From NCBI GenBank assembly GCA_013368315.1, contig JAACJM010000111.1, forward strand, positions 62,001 to 126,000: 64,000 bases of DNA, read 5' to 3'. Source of the stretch: Tetrapyrgos nigripes. Taxonomy: Eukaryota; Basidiomycota; Agaricomycetes; Agaricales; Campanellaceae. Shown piece by piece: positions 1 through 12,660 of this stretch (positions within the stretch are counted from its first letter, which is position 1; each line of letters begins with the position of its first letter). The translations under genes and the position numbers were made by a program. The notes beneath the pieces were generated by a model. It was not told the origin of the DNA, did not search any database, and worked only from the letters and a program-made list of their open reading frames with translations.

Positions 1-283
1 AAACAAGGATTTTTCAGGGATGTTAACTGGGATGATGTCGTGAATAAGCGTATACCACCTCCTTATTTCCCGACGATTGTGAGTACTTTAATATCTGGGT
101 TCACAACCATCTTCTCACTCGACGTCTTTCTCTTTACAGAACGGCAGCGCCGATACGAGCAATTTCGACGAAGAATTCACGCGTGAACAACCAACGTTGA
201 CTCCAGTCCATGGGCAATTATCAGCTCGTGACCAGTCTGAGTTCAACGGATTCTCATACGTTGCTTCATGGGCTGATATATGA
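1..283 (+). CDS. PKC1: Protein kinase C, 3' end (partial)
   Basis: This is the last part of an AGC-family Ser/Thr kinase, the fungal protein kinase C of the cell-wall-integrity pathway. Frame 1 reads [20 protein letters not shown], then a GT..AG intron at 79-139, then [20 protein letters not shown] and a stop at 281-283. TLTPV is the turn-motif region and FNGFSYV is the C-terminal hydrophobic motif (FxxFS/TY), both phosphorylated in this kinase family. The wording ([21 protein letters not shown]) fits fungal Pkc1 better than Sch9 or Ypk1. The kinase domain itself lies left of the window. It is convergent with DAD1, with about 170 bp between the two stops. Confidence 0.85.
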
Positions 284-451
284 TGAAAGAAGATGAACGT
301 TCTGAAGGTGTACTATTCGCGGACCTGTAACTGTTGTGTCCCCTCTTATTGTTATGACTTGAGTCGTTGTACTTGAATATCTCAGACTCGTAAAGACGCA
401 CCGTATCACTAGCTCTCTCTGTTTTTTATAATGCCATTCTTCTCTTCATTT

Positions 452-789
452 CTACCTTACAACGTGCCCTCCAGTTCCGGGAAGTCCATGAGTGTCCATC
501 GTAGTATCTTCCTCCGTTCCAGCAGCTGAATCTTTCATGAGTTCGTGAAAGGTCTTCCATAATGTAGCGATGGTGTCGTATTCTCTCGTCATTCCTAGGA
601 CTTCCTCCAATTTTCGGTTCAAGCCATTGCTTGTAGAGAGTAGGTCTTCAAAGCCCTGCAAAGATATGAAGTCTTGGAGGAAATTGGGAAGAAAAGCAAG
701 CGGACCGAGGTGATTTCACGGGTGAGGCGTTCACGCTCTCTTTCAAAGAAGGAGACGTCCTCGTCAGTTTGGCTTTGGGACAAGGACAT
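452..789 (-). CDS. DAD1: DASH/Dam1 complex subunit Dad1
   Basis: Dad1 is a small subunit of the DASH (Dam1) ring that couples kinetochores to spindle microtubules. Exon 1 (789-706) encodes MSLSQSQTDEDVSFFERERE and ends at REITS. A 50-bp intron (705-656, gt..ag on the minus strand) follows. Exon 2 (655-452) begins GFEDLLSTSNGLNRKLEEV and contains TIATLWKTFHELM, the Dad1 family signature. The splice keeps frame exactly (28 codons + 67 codons + stop), giving 95 residues, a normal Dad1 length. I chose the ATG at 789 because the upstream in-frame codon at 804 is TTG. It is head-to-head with TFC4. Confidence 0.9.
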
Positions 790-883
790 GGAGGTGGTTA
801 ACAAAGACTCTAGTCCACGCGTGATCTTGGCCTGCGCGTCTCGCGTCTCAGACTAATCACAGCTCTCTCTTCCTCTCCACCAT
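790..883. promoter_or_regulatory. 94-bp shared promoter between DAD1 and TFC4
   Basis: Only 94 bp separates the DAD1 ATG (minus) from the first TFC4 ATG (plus). The TFC4 side is pyrimidine-rich (tctctcttcctctccacc just before the ATG), as is common in basidiomycete core promoters. No TATA box is evident. Co-expression of the two genes is an inference from the spacing. Confidence 0.6.
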
Positions 884-3800
884 ATGGCAGCCATCATGGA
901 ATTTTCAGAGGGGAATGATCTATACGAAGACGACGTTCCTGGTCAGCATACATTCTGCTTTCATTGATGCCTTTCCGACGTTGTTTAATCCGTAGATTTC
1001 AGTGAAGAAGAGTCTGAGGACTCCAATTCAGACTCGTTCTCTAGCAGTGATGAAGAAGGCGGTGAAAGCGGAGATGAAGATACTGGGGCTGATCGAGTCG
1101 CTGGAACTGCAGAAAAACAGATTGAAGGGGATTTCGAGTATGTCAAGCGCGTCTGTGTTCCTTCCTTGCGATTTACCACTCCCAGTCGCCTTGTGCAGGA
1201 CATCCGACATCGAAATGATACGTCCTTAGTTAAAGACTGGGATATCACTATACAAGACCAAGACCAAGAATTCCTTGACGATTTACGTGCAGCTTCTGGC
1301 ATTGGTCGACGAAAGAAAAGAGTGTGTTTATATGATGTTGCTTTTTTGGCTTGTTTGTTCATCAACGATTCAGCCAGGGCGGGCAGAAGGCCCGGCACTC
1401 TCTCATCAAGTCAGAAGCTTACTGGGTGATGGGAATCAAGCGTTTGTGGACAACAACCTCCCGGAAGCCATCAGAATAATGCAGGAAGTCATTCGGATTG
1501 AACCTCGGGCTGCGCAAGCATGGTCTGTACTTGCACAGTGTTACGAGGATTTGAAGCAACCTCAGAAGGCCTTGCAGCTTCGGATTATGGCTGCACATCT
1601 TAGGCACGATGCAGAAGAATGGGATAAACTAGCAATGCAATCAAAGTACGTGTTGGAATTGTGACATTACAGTCCACAAGTTGACTATCTGCCAGGGAAC
1701 TGGGTCACCATCAACAGGCTCTTTACTGTTATCGCAAAGTTTACAGTCTCGATCCTTCAAACGTTGGAGCCCTTTGGGACCGTGCCTCGCTGGCCAAAGA
1801 GATTGGGGAACTAAAAAACGGTATTTGCCTATCCTGACCATTATTTTGGACAGAATCTCACTTTCTGAAACCAGGCCCGCAATTCTTTTCTTGCCATTCT
1901 CAAACTAATTCCTCACGACCTCACAGTTCTTTCCGAACTTCGGACCATTCTCATCGAACTGAATGATCTTAGCACTTGTACCGAGTTATTCCAGACTGCT
2001 CTGGAGTACTATCAAGCTCGATTTCCGACTGGAGTAGGTCCTATTTCCGGACCAGGGCCATCCACATCTTCTGCTGATGTACCTGGAGGTGGATTCGGTT
2101 TGCTGAACATTCTTGTCCTCGCCGACTTGTACAATACCCTCGGTGAATATGAAAAGGCAATCAAAGTCATCAAATCAAGCTGTCGATGGCTGCAAGGAAG
2201 GATTGAACAGAGATATTGGGACCTGTTTGAGGATGACCGGGAATATGATCCAGAAGGAGTAGATCGTATTGCAAGGGTTTCAGATAAAGAGGCGGCAGGA
2301 AGACCTAGCGGAAACATCGAATCAGGCCGATTTTTATTAGACGTCAATGCACGCCATCGATTGGCTGTGGCAAGGATTAGAATGGGTGATGTTGAGGAAG
2401 GAATTGTAGGTCTTCCGTACTTCGTTGGTGTCAAGAGGCTAATGAACAGTGTAGATGCACGCCAATGTTGTCCTGGCTCAAGACGTACTTGATTATGCAC
2501 CATTGTTCATCGAGATTGCGGATGCATACTTTGAAAGAAGGATGTTTACAGAGGCTCGGCCAATTTACGAGATTCTTGGTGCCGACACTAGTGTGCGTAT
2601 TGACCTTTCTCCACCTTTAAATCCTTCCTCATGCTCTCTACAGACCAGCAGTGTCTACATCCTGATGCAAACTGCAGCGTGTCTCCGTGCGCTCGACGAA
2701 GTCAAAGAAGCAGCTGAGATCTATGAGCATGGTATTTCGCTTCTAGTTTCGTTTGTGTCAAGACTTGTCCTGAATCATTTTCCTTCACAGTCAGAGCAGC
2801 AGATCCTGGAAACAATGAGGCTAAGATGAAGTTGGCGGAAGTATACGAAATGATGAATGAACCAAGGAAAGCTCTCGACCTCGTTTATCAAGGTGATTAG
2901 TTTCACGTTAATTCCCATCGGAAAATCTAACGATTACCCCATAGTCATCGATTCCCGTAAGCGACGTGCCAAAGAACCAGAAGCAACGCCTGCACCAGGT
3001 GCACCTTCTAGTTCTCTATTTGCAGAAGACAAACCTGCGAAATCCAAATCATCACGTCCTAATCGCTTGACTCAAGCCCAGCTCAAAGAACTCGAGGCCG
3101 AGAAGGAGAAGGAAGTTTTGAGAGGTTACTACCGCGTGTCTGAGATATGGGAAGCAATGTTGGAAGAAAGGGAAGCGTTTGTAGCTGAGCAGGCTAATGC
3201 TGAAAACTGGAGGGAGTCCGTGGACCGGTTGATGGAAGACGCAAATGGTAGAGAAGGTCCAGTGGAACGAGAATGGATGATGGAAGCGGAGAAGTTAATT
3301 GATACCTTTAGGGAGACGAAAAACCTGTTTCTGGCTAGTCGGGTATGTTCTCTGCTTTGGCGTGAAACCTGATTCTGACCAATATTAAAGCACAATCCCT
3401 TTAGAGGTATGTTTCCAAAGAGAGCCACTAGGCGACGACCGAAAAATCAAGAAGAAGACGAAGACCGCATGGCTTCAAGGTTACAGCTTGATTTGGGTAA
3501 GGTTCCCAACGTCTCTGTGTTCCGTGAATCTCACAATCCTGTACAGAAGGAGAGAAGTTGTCCCGTAAAGCGAACAAAATCAGTGGACCAGGAGTTGATA
3601 TTTTCCGAGGAGTCTCTTTCGAAGATTGGCTGCGGGTCATCATGCAGGTATTTGCTTCATCTGTCCCTTTGTTGTGACCAACATCTCAAACTCCAGCAGT
3701 ACTGTTTCAATCTCGCCAGACGTTCTCAATATGAACTCGCAGATGAAATTTTGCGGCATATCTTGATGTCTAACGCGTACTTGACATCGGAGTACCAGGT

Positions 3801-4933
3801 CGTCGTTCGATTGTCCTTGTTGGGTACTGTCCTTTCCTACTCCATTACGACCGACTTCTACTGACCGTAATATCCAGCCTGCGCGATACATAACAAAAAC
3901 TACTCAGTTGTCGTCGAGCAGTGCCGAAAATTGATCTCACAGAATCAGTTCAACAATGAAATGTATCGTCTTCTTATGGCATCTCTGTCCAGTGGATTGC
4001 GGCCAACCGATTCCTTCATCACGTCCACTTTACAAAAATTCCTGTTTCGCGAGATGAAATTGATCGACCTTGCAACGAAGAATCCGGAGGCACTGAAGTG
4101 GAATTCGGTCAATAAGCGCTATGGCCTTGCTGGCAAGAAGTCAGGAGATGCCCAAGAAGAACCAGACGAGGACTCTGACGGTCCTGTAGACCCCAGTGTC
4201 TCTGCAGCTACTGAGTCTAATTCGGCAAGACCTACTCTTCCGACCAAGAATAACCCTTTGGTCGTTGCAATGTATGGGCAGATGTGTGTAGCTGCAAAGA
4301 GTTATCAGAGTGCCATTTGTGAGATTGTTTACTTTCTATTATCTTCCCTTATTCTGACCTTATCTCAGTCTACCTGCTCCATGCTTACGACTACTGTCCT
4401 AACGACCCCATGGTTTGTTTGTCACTTGCAATAGCGTCTATTGGGCGGGCAATGCAACGACAGTCTGACAATCGACATCACTTGATAGCTCAGGTAATGA
4501 TTGTCATGGTTCTCTGCTGCGCCAGGTCCGTCTGACTATTTTTTTAGGGAATGGCGTTTCTGTCAAAATATAGGGTTTTGAGAGGCAACGATCTATGGCA
4601 TCTGAGTGAAGTCGATTACAATTTTGGCAGGACTTTCCAGCAACTTGGTATGTTTGTCGGTTTGGCAGAAAACTGTTCAGGTCTTTTGTTAACCATGTTT
4701 GTAGGTCTGCATTCATATGCCGTCAAACACTATGAACGTGTTCTCCAGATGGCTGAAAAGCAGCAACATGTAGTGCGTTCTTTATCTGGTGTATTATGTT
4801 CCAATATTGACGTTCTGCTCTCCAGGCTGAGAATCTGGCCAGAGAAGCTGCATATAATCTTTCGATAATATATGTCACGACGGGAGCTGTACCTTTAGCC
4901 GAGCAACTCTATCGGCGGTGGTTATCTCTGTGA
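884..4933 (+). CDS. TFC4: TFIIIC subunit Tfc4/Sfc4 (tau131-like TPR protein)
   Basis: This is the TPR subunit of the RNA polymerase III factor TFIIIC, which bridges DNA-bound TFIIIC to TFIIIB. Exon 1 (884-941) starts MAAIMEFSEGNDLYEDDVP; an intron (942-995) leads into an acidic stretch (SEEESEDSNSDSFSSSDEEG). The TPR array begins near 1420: LLGDGNQAFVDNNLPEAIRI, MQEVIRIEPRAAQAWSVLAQ and LQLRIMAAHLRHDAEEWDKL are hallmarks of this family. Further TPR blocks lie near 2100-2900 (LADLYNTLGEYEKAIKVIKS), 3700-4000 and 4560-4900. The last exon ends TTGAVPLAEQLYRRWLSL with a stop at 4931. About a dozen short introns break the frame; I checked only some junctions. A charged Lys/Glu-rich insert sits near 2960-3120. 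I saw no disabling change. It is convergent with the F-box pseudogene, 11 bp apart. Confidence 0.88.
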
Positions 4934-4944
4934 TTTTTGGGAAG

Positions 4945-6360
4945 TTACAGTGCCAAACCATACTCTAATAGTAGTACGAGGAATGACTCGGGCCCTTCCT
5001 TCTTTCCATCTCGTTTGACACGGGCATTAATGAAATCCAAAAACGTTTTGTTCCGAAACGGAACCGCAATCATTGAAAACCATCCGGGTTAGATGAGGAC
5101 ACAAGACGTCTTCCTCTGGCGAAGTTACTGTGAACGCTCTCGAAAGATCATCCGTGAAATAGCCATTTTCGTCCGCATCGCTCCGAATCACCAACTCTCT
5201 TGAATCCGTACAAGGAACTGAACCATGTAAAGTCAGGAGTTCGAGACGTTTCAATGTCAAGTTTGAGCAGAGAACATGGGGATCTATCGAGGAGAGTTTC
5301 TACAGCACACAGAATATCCCGGTTGAACCGAGTTAATTCTGTAGCACTGTAAAAGAGAAGGGGCAAGAAAGGTGAATGGAAAAACAACCCTGCGCTCCCT
5401 GAAGACGGAAAGCTTTGAGATGCGGGAGAACATAGGGTTGTCCGTTGAATAAATTCCAGAGCGGCTCGCGCAGCTTTGTGAAATCAGGCGTGCACCGCTC
5501 CAGATTCCGACAACCAACCAAAAAGGAGAAGAAATCTTGGGCACTCTGTGTAGTCTGAGAATAGTGAGCTGCTTCCATGTACCTGAGCCGAGGAGTACTC
5601 GTGACGGTACTTTCTCGTCATGGTCATATTGTACAGACAATTGGTGAAGCTGGGGGGTACCTAACACAAAACTTCGGAAGCCTAGAGGGGATATGCACAT
5701 CATGGCCGTCTCCAGGAGTGGTACATCCCTATTCGTCAAATGTGAAGTGGCCTGATCAAAGCTCGAGGACGGGATAAACGCGTTGATATATCTCCAGCGT
5801 CTCGAGTGGTCAGCAACGCATCGGAGGAGACTGAGAAGGACCTCAGTGTCTCGTCCATCCTTCGACTCGCGCATGTAATGACGATGAGAATATATGGAAA
5901 TATTTAGAGGAAGATCTCGAGAACGTTTGAGAAACATCCTCAAAGTGCTGGGAGAGCAGAAACTTTTGCTGCGGAACGAACGGTATCAGGGTTTGGAGCG
6001 ATAAGGTACATAGATGACCACAAGTTGGGAGTGTCGAGAGCAATGGATCGCCAACGACTGCACACAGGTCAAACTTGAAAGAACAGGCGCCGCCTTCTTC
6101 TCCGACCCAGATATGACCGGAAACACTTCGACTCGGACGCGGTACAAGAAGACCCTCTGCAGGATCTCCGTAGGGATTGAAGGTGAAATACTCGGACGGA
6201 GAGAGGAGACACGGTACCGAAGATTGTCTCTCTTCTGGGTAATGAAGTCCAAAGCAAATTGAAGGCGACAGCGACAGATCTGCGCGTTCATTCGCTCGAT
6301 ATCCCGAGTAGTAGCATCAGATTGGCATCAGAACAGAATTGCAGTATTATCTTCGCTAAG
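4945..6360 (-). pseudogene. F-box/LRR-type gene, frameshifted
   Basis: This is a decayed Agaricomycete F-box gene. Around 6290-6180 the minus strand reads a coiled start (ITQKRDNLRYRVSSL) and an F-box (SIPTEILQRVFL). The next part (RWRSIALDTPNLWSSM) is in another frame near 6060, then LRCVADHSRRWRYI near 5800 and FFSFLVGCRNLERCTPDF near 5530 need further shifts. C-terminal leucine-rich parts continue (LCPHLTRMVFNDCGSVS) to a family-like end (DFINARVKRDGKK, stop at 4945) after another shift in a T run. I count at least four frameshifts, plus an in-frame stop upstream of the first Met. Its neighbours TFC4 and CDC25 are intact, so sequencing error is unlikely. An intact gene would act as an SCF ubiquitin-ligase substrate adaptor; that is family knowledge. 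Confidence 0.65.
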
Positions 6361-7146
6361 GTCTACTGGTGTAAGTAAAATATAACAATGATACTCACCT
6401 GCAATTAACATGGTAGTGATGGTGGTAAGCTACCCCATAAAGCGGACTTCCTTCACCACCGCGACGTGTAGCCGACCAACATCAAGTGGAGCTTCAATTT
6501 CCGGCCTTTTCACTGAACTTCTTCAAGATACAAACGATAACATTACATCGCATAGCCTATAAGTATACATGCAGAGGCCAGCCTACGTATAGATCCAGAC
6601 ATGTAGTCCTTGGTAATTGTATCTTGAAAACAGCTCTCCAAACGCCAAATTGCAATGGCAGGCGTAGATATGACAAATGAGAAGCAAAGAAAAAGATGAA
6701 AGCGTCTGTAAAAGTCTAGGATACAGATCCTTTATACTATGTGCGGTCCTCGAGAAGTAACGTCTATTACAGGTGGACGATGACAGTACAGCAAATCGAT
6801 CAATAAGATAAAGAGACAGAGAAGAAAGAACAAAAGGAAGAAATAGATTGAAAGATGCGTGTAAATGCGAGTGATAAATGGAATTAGACTATAGGCAACA
6901 GATAACAATGATGGAAAACACAACGAAGCCCAATAACGAGATGACATTGAACGAATAGTAAGACGGAAGAAATTATACAAAGCCAGACAGAAATGTGCCG
7001 GTGAATGGGACGACCAAGAACGGTAAAAAAAAAAAAAGAAGTGCCCAATGATAGCAATGAATTCGGAAGAAGGAAAGTACCGCAAAGCACTCAAAGAAAA
7101 CAGAGGTGAGAAGAAAAAAAGAAATGAGGGGAAGCGGTGACTCCAA
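6361..7146. other. Intergenic; nothing recognised
   Basis: AT-rich DNA between the F-box pseudogene and the 3' end of the RasGEF gene. The open frames here have no family resemblance, and the longest (minus strand) overlaps the RasGEF 3' end in another frame. The part next to 7146 probably holds the RasGEF 3' UTR. Confidence 0.4.
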
Positions 7147-10100
7147 CTACGGGACGTTCGCGCTAGGACCAACAGTCTGGGACCGAGATGCCCAGGTAAA
7201 CAGCTGTCGCATATCTCCCGTTGGGGCTCCCGAAGGAGGTGCGTCGGCAGGTTGCTTCGGTTCAACGAGCAGACTAAAAGAAAGACGAACGTAAGTAAGG
7301 GAACGTATATCAGATATCATGGAAACAGAAGAATATGAGAGATATGACAATAGAGTACTCACCTCCGCCGATACAGATCCTGCAGATCCCCTTTTTGCCG
7401 TGACTTTGCAAAGACAAAGTTGAGGAAGTCCTGGACTTCGGGGATAGTTTTCAGGTTGTAGGGTACTTGGAACCGTTGCATGTCTAATGGGTAAAATGAG
7501 CATTGTGATCACAAGATAAGGGATAAGGTAAAAAATATCATACCTTGAACAATCCGAGCAAGCTTGTGGTACTTGTTGAAATTGAGCAACTTTTTGTCAG
7601 CGTTGAGAGGAGACGCCCGATGTGAGGGATTGCCCTCACGGCAAAAGGTGATGTCGGTCAGGTAGAGGCCTAGGAAAGGAACTGCAGGAGGAGCGGTATT
7701 CCGTAGTTTGGCACGATATTCACGATAATTCCGACCGTGGTCAGCTAGTCGTCTGAGAGACTCTAGCTGCGCTTTACTCTTCTGAGATAACCCAGTCCAA
7801 GTTTGGTGCAGCCGAGAAATAGTCGATGAATCCAAAGCGGCGAGGATGGATCTGGAGGTACTGTAATTGTGTATGGTTACACATTTCTGGTACAAAGAAA
7901 GAAGTGTCAGTTAGTCTTCGTATCAGATGAGAAGGAAAGAAAAAAAATAATTGGGCCACTCACATCAGCAAGCTTCACGAAGAACTTGATCAACGCCGTC
8001 CTCTTCTTCATGTCGCTCTCATCCAAAATACTCTCAGCAACCCATCCAGTAATTACCGTACTTAACGATGAGACAGCCCTTACATTGACCGGTCTCTGAA
8101 CCTGGTTCGCTGTCCTTTCCTGCCCTGACCCACTCCCAGTCCCAGACTCCAACATCTCCTCAGGCGTAATCGCACAATAAAGATTACTCTCCATGATCGT
8201 CAACTGCCTCGCCAGCTCCAATGCATCGAAATCTGTAATCACAATCGACGAATAATGCTTGCTCCTCAGAGCTGCTAACAGCGTCTTGGTCATCGTCGGT
8301 CGGGGGATCTCTGAAGTTAACGCCACTGCTGGAGGAGGATTTAATGACATGCCTGGATCGCGAGTTCTTGTATCTTGCACACCCTTGGGACTCAGGGCTG
8401 TGTCATTGTTGTCCTTATCCATCCGAGCCCGAATCAACTCAATGATACGTTCAGCGGGCTTACTAAACGTCGTTGAAATCTCGCTGGTCAGAGACGCAAG
8501 GATAGGTAGCGCAGGAGTATCCCAACTTGCCCTCCAATACACATCCAACCACAACTTGATAGCATTCGACACACGTAACCGGACAGGGATTCCTTTCCTC
8601 TGCATCCAATCCCCCAAATCATCCTCTGACAACGCACGAGGAGGTGAAAGATGATACCGGGTCAAAAGCGTCTCTGCAAGTTCTACAGGTGAACAAAACA
8701 TTCGGAACGTCATGAAGAATACAGCAGAGAATGCTGGGTCGACGACGACATCATGAGGTGTCAATTTTTCGATTAAAGCCGGTAAAGTGGCGCCGACTAA
8801 AACACCTTCAGTATTGTATGCGATTTCGTCTGCGGCGTAATCATGCGAGAACATGTAACCAGCGGGATCAGCGATGAGTTCGGGGATGGGATGGATAGGT
8901 TCTGGAGGAGCGGGGAGATCGCCGTTGAGCATTTTTTCTTCCAATGCCGATACGGGAAAGCTTCTAGTGCTACCCTCCCAAGTCGTGCCATCCTCCTCTG
9001 TCTGGATTAAGGACGAAGGAGAAGCCAAATCAGGTTCCACAGGTCGTGTCGATAGAATCAAAGGCGGCAAAGCCTTTATCGATTTCGTGGATTTGGTGTC
9101 ATCGGGGGAAGTCACGTCTGTATCTCCTGATCTCGAGGAAGACTTTGAGATGCTGTCGCTACTTTCTGAACCTGACGAAGGCTCATTCAGCTGGATGTGA
9201 ATAGGAATGGGTTTGATGGTCGTCGTGGGGTCTTCATCTCCATGAACCGTCATATCACCCTCTTCCATATCATCATCCCCGTAGCTTCCCAACGCACTCA
9301 TACTTATCGACTTGGACAATCCCATCATCGGTGACCCTCCCGATCCCGACCCAGAAGCAGCCACGGAAGGAATCTCCAAAATAAACGGCCTCTCTCCCAA
9401 TGACCTGTTCAAACACACCTTCACTGCAACCGCCAGATCCGCTCCAGCCTTTAGTGCAGCGGTTGCGCACCTCAACAAAAGCTGTTTCTCATGCTCTTCG
9501 GTCATCGTCGGCGGTAGCGGTACTGAAATCATTCTCACAGCCTCTGCTAATTCACTTGTAGCGCAATACAAGCCTTGTTTGGAGCCTCTTAATGCGACGA
9601 GTTTGGTTGTAGGGACGTCGGGATGGGAAAGGACGGATTCGACGATGGTGAGGAGTTTACAGGACATTTCGATAATTTCGCGGACGAGATCGTACATGTG
9701 GCCTGTGCTTGAGGCGTGGGAGGTACGGGAATGGGAATGTGCATGGCCTACAAAGGCTGCGACGGCAGAGAGGTAGTGATCGTGTGTAGAACGAAGAGCG
9801 TCCATGACTTGAGCCATAGTGCACGGACCTTGAGGGAATGCAGGCCGTGCAGGAGCTCGTGTTGACGAGTCCAAGGAAGAAAAGGATGAGGATGAAGATG
9901 TACTGCTGACAGATAATTCGGGTCTATGCTTTGACGCTAAGCGTTCAGCAACTGTGGATTTAGGTAGAGGAGGAACGGCGGGTATGTCTGCAACCGCCGT
10001 CATTTGTAACTTGGCGAGACTACGAAGGTCTCCCGTACTTCTGGCGCGATTAGCTCCAGGCGTGCCTGGCCTTGCGAGTAGTCGGGATTTTGTGGGTGTA

Positions 10101-11289
10101 CGACCTATTGGAGATATAGGCATCTGTGATGAGGATGATGCTGATGCGAGAGTCACTGTGTCGTCATTAGTCCAGGATGTTTCGCCGGCGAGAGTAGTTC
10201 CTGAAAATGAAATTGGCAATGAACTTGAAGGATCACGCCGCTCGGGGAGGTCGACACCGCATTGCACGGCTATGGCTAGAAACCGCCGAACAAGGGCGAA
10301 AACTTGTTGGCCTAGCCGTAACATGGCGTCTGCTTCGAGCTCTAGGGAATCCTCGTCTAGTGAATCCTCTGAAGCGCGTTTAGCTTGAGCGACTAGTGAG
10401 GCGAGTGTAGATAGGATGAGTCTCCGTTCGTCTGCGAGAATGGGATATTGTCGTAATATTGGTGCATCGCGTAGAAGGGTGTCTGTAGCAGTTAGGACGC
10501 CACGAACACATGAAATGATACACGCTGTGGAGGGTTGGAAATGCGTAGTTCGGTTTGAGTAGACGGCATTCTGGAGCAACGACAGGCCGTGCGATAGCGG
10601 GACCATGACTGTTGGTACATGGGACTCTATGTCGGTGTTGACCGAGGGTCGTCTGGAATGCACAAAGTCTGTTGATGAGACTGCGCTTGAGAGGGATTTG
10701 GAATAGGTGTGTATGCGTTTGCGCTACAGACTCGTTGGTTATAATTCATAGTGACATTTGAAGGACTACTCACGATGTGCTCTCTCTCTGGTGTTGACTC
10801 GGCCTGTTCCACGGGATTGAGGTCGGTATTGACATAATTGCTCGGAAACCAACCCCTTCTTCCCTCTAGTTCGCCATCCCACCAACCACTTGAATCCCGA
10901 TTGAGGACGTGAATAACTTGTCCTGCGCGAAAGGCAAGACATGTTGAAGAGTTGTGCTGGGGTTCATAGTCGTGCATTGCCAGGACATATTCCTGCATTA
11001 CACCCGCCGAGTCATCGAAGGTAGCACTGGTAGGACTTGGGGTGGGAGACTTGTCTGCGGACTGAGGGACAAGGGATACGGTAGAACCGCTTGCAGACGA
11101 GGAAGGGGTCGGGGAAGCGAAAGAGATGGAGGAAGATGTGGAAGCATTGGAAGAACTTCTGAGACGGGTTAAATTGTTGGTAGGGTGCAGCGAATTTGCG
11201 GAGTAGGTTGTGGTGACTCGCATGGAAGGACCGGGTAGACCGATCGGGGAAGTGTCAATTTTGAGATGAGGGTGGGTCAGGGTGGTCAT
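7147..11289 (-). CDS. CDC25: Ras guanine-nucleotide exchange factor (SH3-RasGEFN-RasGEF)
   Basis: It activates Ras by GDP/GTP exchange, upstream of cAMP/PKA in fungi. Start: MTTLTHPHLKIDTSPIG at 11289 (ATG; the longer open frame begins at GTG). An SH3 domain lies near residues 85-140 (LAMHDYEP, SSGWWDGELEGRRGWFPSNY). A 50-bp intron (10724-10773) follows. A long Ser-rich linker leads to RasGEF_N (VLVGATLPALIEKLTPHDVV, FRMFCSPVELAETLLTRY) and the catalytic RasGEF domain (DALELARQLTIMESNLYCAI, ALIKFFVKLAD, then VPFLGLYLTDITF and LLNFNKYHKLARIVQDMQRF). Introns at 7887-7963, 7484-7543 and 7274-7362 all keep frame, and the protein ends SRSQTVGPSANVP. About 1,300 residues, similar to yeast Cdc25. 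All domains look intact. Confidence 0.88.
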
Positions 11290-12660
11290 GACGAAGATAG
11301 CGGAATAATGTAAATGGAGAAATCTGTTAGGAAGATGAGTTTCCTGTGATGGAGACCAAGATTGCAGGACATTCACTTGTATGCAACGCCGTTCTCAGCC
11401 CTTCATGTGAGACTTATTATGGCGGGAGAACTATAGCAGCGGCAAGCGAACTCGCGGCTAATACTATAAGTAGCAGAAAAACTATTCTTCAACTTGCATC
11501 AACATTCCCAAACACTTTGGCGCCGTCGGCACATAACTGTCATATGTTCGTAAACTCAAATTCTCCTTTCTTCCAGTCCTTCTGTCATTAACAAACTGCT
11601 TCTTTTCTCCGATGTGGGATTAGGGTTCGAAATCCGTCTTCTCGCCGAGCCTCTAGACTGCTCCTGACTCGCCCTCTTCTCACTACTTTCACAATAACTT
11701 GAGTGAGAACTGCTTGGATGACCCCGGTCCTCCTCCGTCCTTTTGACAAGATCTCTCTCTCTTATCTGTCTCTCCAGCGCTTTTGGAGCGCTTCCATTGT
11801 CTCATGTCCATCGTTCTCCATCAGCCACAATCACTTACCTATGATGATCGGTATTCCTTCTGTCAGCGACTATACCCCGCTCAATCTTCCGATTCTTCCA
11901 GCTTGTCAAGTTCTTTCAACAATGCATCAATTCGTTTCTTCGTCTATTCAACATGTCGTCGGGCATCCGTACCAAGTCCGTCAATGAAGTAAGCGCCTAT
12001 CTGACTGACGCTGAGTCTCGGAGACTCGGAGTTGATCAACAATGTTATGACCAAAAAAAGAACTCAGCCTCGATATCGATCATATCGATCACACAAGTGC
12101 TGATCTTCTTAATCCTGTAGCCATACATTATTGCTTCCAGCTTGGATTCAAGATGTCAGCGGTAAGTACTCGCAACATCTTAGTTCCAGTGATCGAGGTA
12201 CCTAGTCCGACTGGATACCCGTTGAACGACATTCCTTTTTCAACAGGCCAGATACACTCCCGATTGTCCTCGATCAAATCAACGTCAACGACTGACGATC
12301 CTACGTGTATCAAGGTGAGTCTGAAAGGAGGAGGCAAAGACGCAACACACCACATAAATAGGAGTTTTTACTACCCTAGTAGCATTGCCAGTACTTGGAT
12401 TAAGAACTTGAACGATATTGATAGTAGAAGCACGTACCGATAGCAATACAAAGTACTTACAAACACAGCGATCCGATAAGAGGCCTGAACCAAGTCATTG
12501 GAAGCATGAAGGCGACTACTAGCTGACGTAGTAACAAGAACAAGATTGCCATATATAGTCAAGTCAAAGTGGCAGTACACACATCCTAGTACGTTCAGTC
12601 CTCTACCACCGTCATGATGGATCTGGAAAGATTTTTGAAAACCTTTCATTTGGTGGAATC
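11290..12660. other. RasGEF upstream region and unresolved short exon-like frames
   Basis: The first few hundred bases upstream of 11289 should contain the RasGEF promoter and 5' UTR. On the plus strand near 11952-12170 there are exon-like pieces (MSSGIRTKSVNE followed by a GTAAG donor; then a frame reading LLNPVAIHYCFQLGFKMS and another GTAAG). I could not assemble a convincing spliced gene or recognise a family, so I call nothing here beyond noting these frames. Confidence 0.25.

Noticed and set aside
6732..7265. 177-codon minus-strand frame at the RasGEF 3' end
   Set aside because: It overlaps the last RasGEF exon in another frame and is otherwise hydrophobic low-complexity translation of AT-rich DNA.
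11600..11660. tRNA gene suggested by gggttcgaaatcc
   Set aside because: The T-loop has an extra base and no cloverleaf fits the surroundings.
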